Assembly: GCF_000012985.1 (NCBI RefSeq)
Contig: NC_007645.1
Location: 806,001-870,000, forward strand
Direction: 5' to 3'
Origin: Hahella chejuensis KCTC 2396
GTDB taxonomy: Bacteria; Pseudomonadota; Gammaproteobacteria; Pseudomonadales; Oleiphilaceae
Length of the DNA stretch: 64,000 bases
Shown: piece by piece, positions 61,572 to 64,000 of the stretch
Position numbering within the stretch: the first letter of the stretch is position 1
How the letters are laid out: each line of letters starts with the position of its first letter
Position numbers and translations under genes: made by a program
The notes under the pieces: model-generated
The model's input: the letters and a program-made list of their open reading frames with translations, nothing else
Databases searched by the model: none
Told to the model about the DNA's origin: nothing

Positions 61572-63851
61572 CTATAAACCGTTGAGGAACGGCTTATGGC
61601 TCTTCAGATATTCGTTGTTGTTGACGCGATCCCAGTTGATAGACCAGGTCATCAGACCTTTGAAGCCCGGATAACCCTCAGGGTTCTGTAACTGATAAGA
61701 ACCGCCGAAAGACTGCCCTTTCACCAGATAGTTGACGGCTTGATGCACGACGGAGGGCAAGGTGTAGCCGCTGCCGGCGGCGGAGGTGGAGGCGGGCAGG
61801 CCGATCGCCACTTTTTCCGCAGGCAGGGGCGGGAAGCGGTTATTCGCATTGCCGCCCACGGGGAAGCCAGCCAATAGCATTTCCGCCATCGCAACATGGA
61901 AGTCGCCAGTGCTTACGCTGTAGCATTTGCCGTCCAACCCCAGCATGCAGCCGGAATTATAGTGCTGCACATGGATGAAGCTGAGCTCATTGCGCAGGGC
62001 GTGAATGACTGGCAGGTAAGCGCCTGAGCCGCCGCCATAGGCGCTGAACCCGCCTTGTACGTAGTAGGTTTCCGGCGCCATGGTCAGCATCAGGTTACCG
62101 CCGAAGTTGCTGATAATGCGTTTGCTGGCGGAAATCAGATGTGTGAGTACGGGAGACTTCGGATTTTTGAAGTCGGTGTCGCCAGCGTCCAGAGACAAGG
62201 AACTGCCTTCCAGGTCGATATCGAAACCGTCGAAGCCATACTCACGGATCAGCGCGGTCATACTGTCGACGAATTCTTCCTCGGCGTTGGCGTCAGTCAA
62301 CCTCACAATCGCTTCCGCGCCGCCAATAGAGATTATGACCTTCTGACCACGGGCCTGTACGGCGGCGATATCCGCTTTCATTTGCGCCGGGGTGATCTGG
62401 AACGGAGAGAATTCCATATCCGAATGGCTGCCCAACTTAGGTGTGGCGAAGGCGACATCGATGACATCCCAGTCCGGTGACACATCAGGTAGTCTGACGA
62501 ATCCGGAACCGTTATCGAAGTTATGCCAATAGCCCACGATAACGCGATCTGAGGTCTTGCCGCCAAGCACCGTCACCAGAATGGGCGCGGAAGTGGCGTC
62601 ATAGCCGTCTTTGTCGGTGGCGGTGACGGTTAGCTGATACTGGCCTTCCGCGTTGGGAGTCCAGTTGCTTTGATAAGGCGCGCTGGCGTCAGAGGAAATA
62701 GAGGCTCCGTTGACGAAGAACTCGACCTTGGCGATATCTCCATTGATGGAGCTGGCGCTGGCGTTAATGCTGACGCTGGCCCCAAGAGTGACGCGCGCAT
62801 TGTTTTGCGGCGAAGTGATGGCGGCGGCGACGGCTTCGTCGCTGACAGTGATGGTGACGCTGTCGGAGGTGGTGGATTTGCCTCCGTCGTCTTTCGCGAC
62901 CGCCGTCAGAGTATGTTGCCCGACAGGCGCGTTCATCCACTCATAGGCGTAAGGCGTATTGACGGTGCTGCCCAACAGGTTGGAGCCGTTGTAGAAAGCG
63001 ACTTCCGTGATGACGCCGTCGCTGTCGGAGGCGTTCGCCTGCAGATTGATCGCCGTACCGGAGAGAATGATTGCGCCATCCGCGGGACTGGTGAGGGAGA
63101 CGGTCGGAGCCGCATTGCCGTCGCTGCATACGCCAAGATCGCCCCAGGCTTGCTCCCAGTAGAGCCCTTTACCGGGCTCATACGCCCAGGCGGCGCTGGA
63201 GGAGCACCATCCGCCCACCTTGCATTCGTAAACCCGTCCCAGATTTTGTACGTGATCGCCATTGGCGTACGGGGTACCCGCTGCGTACTGTTGTGCGTCG
63301 CAGTCAGACGAGGGGGGTTGCGTATCGTCATCGGAGACGTTGATAGAGATGGTCGCGGATTCCCCCTGCGCGGAGCCGTCATCAGTAGCGACGACTTTCA
63401 GGCTGTGTTCGCCTGCGGTGGCGGTCCAGGTCGCTGCATAAGGCGCGGTGGCGTCCTGAGCGATCTGCGCGCCGTCAACGAAGAACGCGACGCTGGATAC
63501 GGAGCCGTCCGCATCGTTGGCCTCTGCGCTGATAGCGACGGTTGCTCCAACCTTGAATGACTGCCCTGCGCTAGGCGAAGTCAGCCTGGCGGAAGGACGC
63601 TGATTGCCCCCGGGGCCGTCGCAAGCACCTTCCGCTTTCCATTCCTGCCATTGTCCGGAACGGACTTCCGGGTCTGCGCCCTGGTTCCACCAGTTGGCGG
63701 TGTAGGCGTTTTGCTTGTGTTGGATTGTTTTGCCGCCGACATAGACGGCGGCGGCGTCCCAGTTGCTAAGTCCGGCGCAGTCGTAAGCCATTGCCGGCCC
63801 GGCTGCGATAAGCGCGGCGATAGCCGTCGCTTTAAGTCCCTGCTTAATCAT
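61572..63851 (-). CDS. Secreted modular chitinase, CBM-Ig-CBM-Ig-Ig-GH18
   Basis: Extracellular chitinase of 759 residues. Signal peptide (TAIAALIAAGPAMA), a CBM5/12-type chitin-binding module (about 24-80: NWDAAAVYVGGKTI, WWNQGADPE), an Ig-like Big_9-type domain (about 85-175), a second chitin-binding module (about 185-250: YANGDHVQNLGRVYECK), two more Ig-like domains (about 252-430), then the GH18 catalytic barrel (about 435-759). The catalytic motif is FDGFDIDLEG (D-x-x-D-x-D-x-E) with the acid Glu near 544; VIISIGGAEA precedes it. It degrades chitin outside the cell. It has a good start (TAAGGTATCGCCA before ATG) and its own terminator. Confidence 0.95.
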   Translation of the reverse strand: MIKQGLKATAIAALIAAGPAMAYDCAGLSNWDAAAVYVGGKTIQHKQNAYTANWWNQGADPEVRSGQWQEWKAEGACDGPGGNQRPSARLTSPSAGQSFKVGATVAISAEANDADGSVSSVAFFVDGAQIAQDATAPYAATWTATAGEHSLKVVATDDGSAQGESATISINVSDDDTQPPSSDCDAQQYAAGTPYANGDHVQNLGRVYECKVGGWCSSSAAWAYEPGKGLYWEQAWGDLGVCSDGNAAPTVSLTSPADGAIILSGTAINLQANASDSDGVITEVAFYNGSNLLGSTVNTPYAYEWMNAPVGQHTLTAVAKDDGGKSTTSDSVTITVSDEAVAAAITSPQNNARVTLGASVSINASASSINGDIAKVEFFVNGASISSDASAPYQSNWTPNAEGQYQLTVTATDKDGYDATSAPILVTVLGGKTSDRVIVGYWHNFDNGSGFVRLPDVSPDWDVIDVAFATPKLGSHSDMEFSPFQITPAQMKADIAAVQARGQKVIISIGGAEAIVRLTDANAEEEFVDSMTALIREYGFDGFDIDLEGSSLSLDAGDTDFKNPKSPVLTHLISASKRIISNFGGNLMLTMAPETYYVQGGFSAYGGGSGAYLPVIHALRNELSFIHVQHYNSGCMLGLDGKCYSVSTGDFHVAMAEMLLAGFPVGGNANNRFPPLPAEKVAIGLPASTSAAGSGYTLPSVVHQAVNYLVKGQSFGGSYQLQNPEGYPGFKGLMTWSINWDRVNNNEYLKSHKPFLNGL

Positions 63852-64000
63852 TGGCGATACCTTAATGTATTTGTCAGGTTTAAAAGGCCGACGCGCTCAC
63901 TGCGCGCGCCGGAATCTCCCGAGGAAGCTTTACGTCGGTGGAGCTGGGGTCGAGAGCGAGGCCTCGACATAGCCAATGCGGTATTAGCGCGCCAGCAGCC

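Noticed and set aside
63983-64000. Possible end of another minus-strand gene at the right edge (a frame ending LLAR then stop)
   Set aside because: Only five codons are visible; not enough to support a feature.
1-64000. tRNA, rRNA or riboswitch genes
   Set aside because: No cloverleaf with a GGTTCGAAT-type arm, no rRNA stretch and no recognisable riboswitch core was seen by eye; a covariance-model scan would be needed to exclude them fully.

Overview
The window looks like the chromosome of a free-living, heterotrophic, probably marine gammaproteobacterium. The overall gene style resembles Hahella and related Oceanospirillales; that is inference from protein style, since no search could be run. 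Genes are densely packed on both strands. Pointers to lifestyle are secreted polymer-degrading enzymes (an M4 metalloprotease, a PL3 pectate lyase, a modular GH18 chitinase, a GH-like TIM-barrel protein), a full choline-to-glycine-betaine operon, and many multi-domain signalling proteins. No tRNA, rRNA or CRISPR array was seen.

Layout. 1-3.1 kb: a CHASE-PAS-PAS hybrid histidine kinase on the minus strand, cut by the left edge. 3.5-5.5 kb: panB, then an ERI1-like exonuclease overlapping a short endonuclease V-like gene. 5.7-16.2 kb: two paralogous periplasmic solute-binding-like proteins, a GH-like secreted protein, an HD phosphohydrolase, a beta-barrel/BIG2-lipoprotein pair, a glycine-rich-domain protein, a thioesterase, an SGNH hydrolase, a lipase and a three-helix membrane protein. 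16.2-25.3 kb: an AraC regulator, the M4 protease, a HAD phosphatase, the pectate lyase, a membrane hydrolase and one PilJ-N protein; a paralogue follows to 26.5 kb. 27-31.2 kb: an unknown cysteine-rich protein, then an MBL-fold / exported protein / NarL-type histidine kinase operon with no response regulator.

31.3-34.8 kb is an A+T-rich accessory cassette: a GHKL ATPase, a STAS-like DUF4325 protein and a single-pass membrane protein. An IS630-type element, whose transposase reading frame is broken at an A8 run, has split it. This is the best candidate for an under-described system. 34.8-47.2 kb: a GlxA-type regulator divergent from a hydrolase, a molybdopterin oxidoreductase divergent from an HxlR regulator, then betI-betB-betA-choX-choW-choV, ending in a strong terminator. 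47.3-49.8 kb: two membrane proteins and ltaE. 50.1-56.6 kb: a signalling locus (dCache-HAMP-GAF protein, YfiR-like protein, hybrid kinase with Hpt, REC-REC-GGDEF diguanylate cyclase) that probably converts an envelope signal into c-di-GMP. 56.7-63.9 kb: a YceK-like lipoprotein, the DUF2157/DUF4401/GDYXXLXY operon, a YcaD-like MFS transporter and the chitinase.

A structured dispersed repeat, with hairpins and AT-rich ends carrying the core TTAATCAGGC, occurs in at least four intergenic regions, each a short distance upstream of a start codon. A fifth fragment supplies the stop codon of a hydrolase gene.
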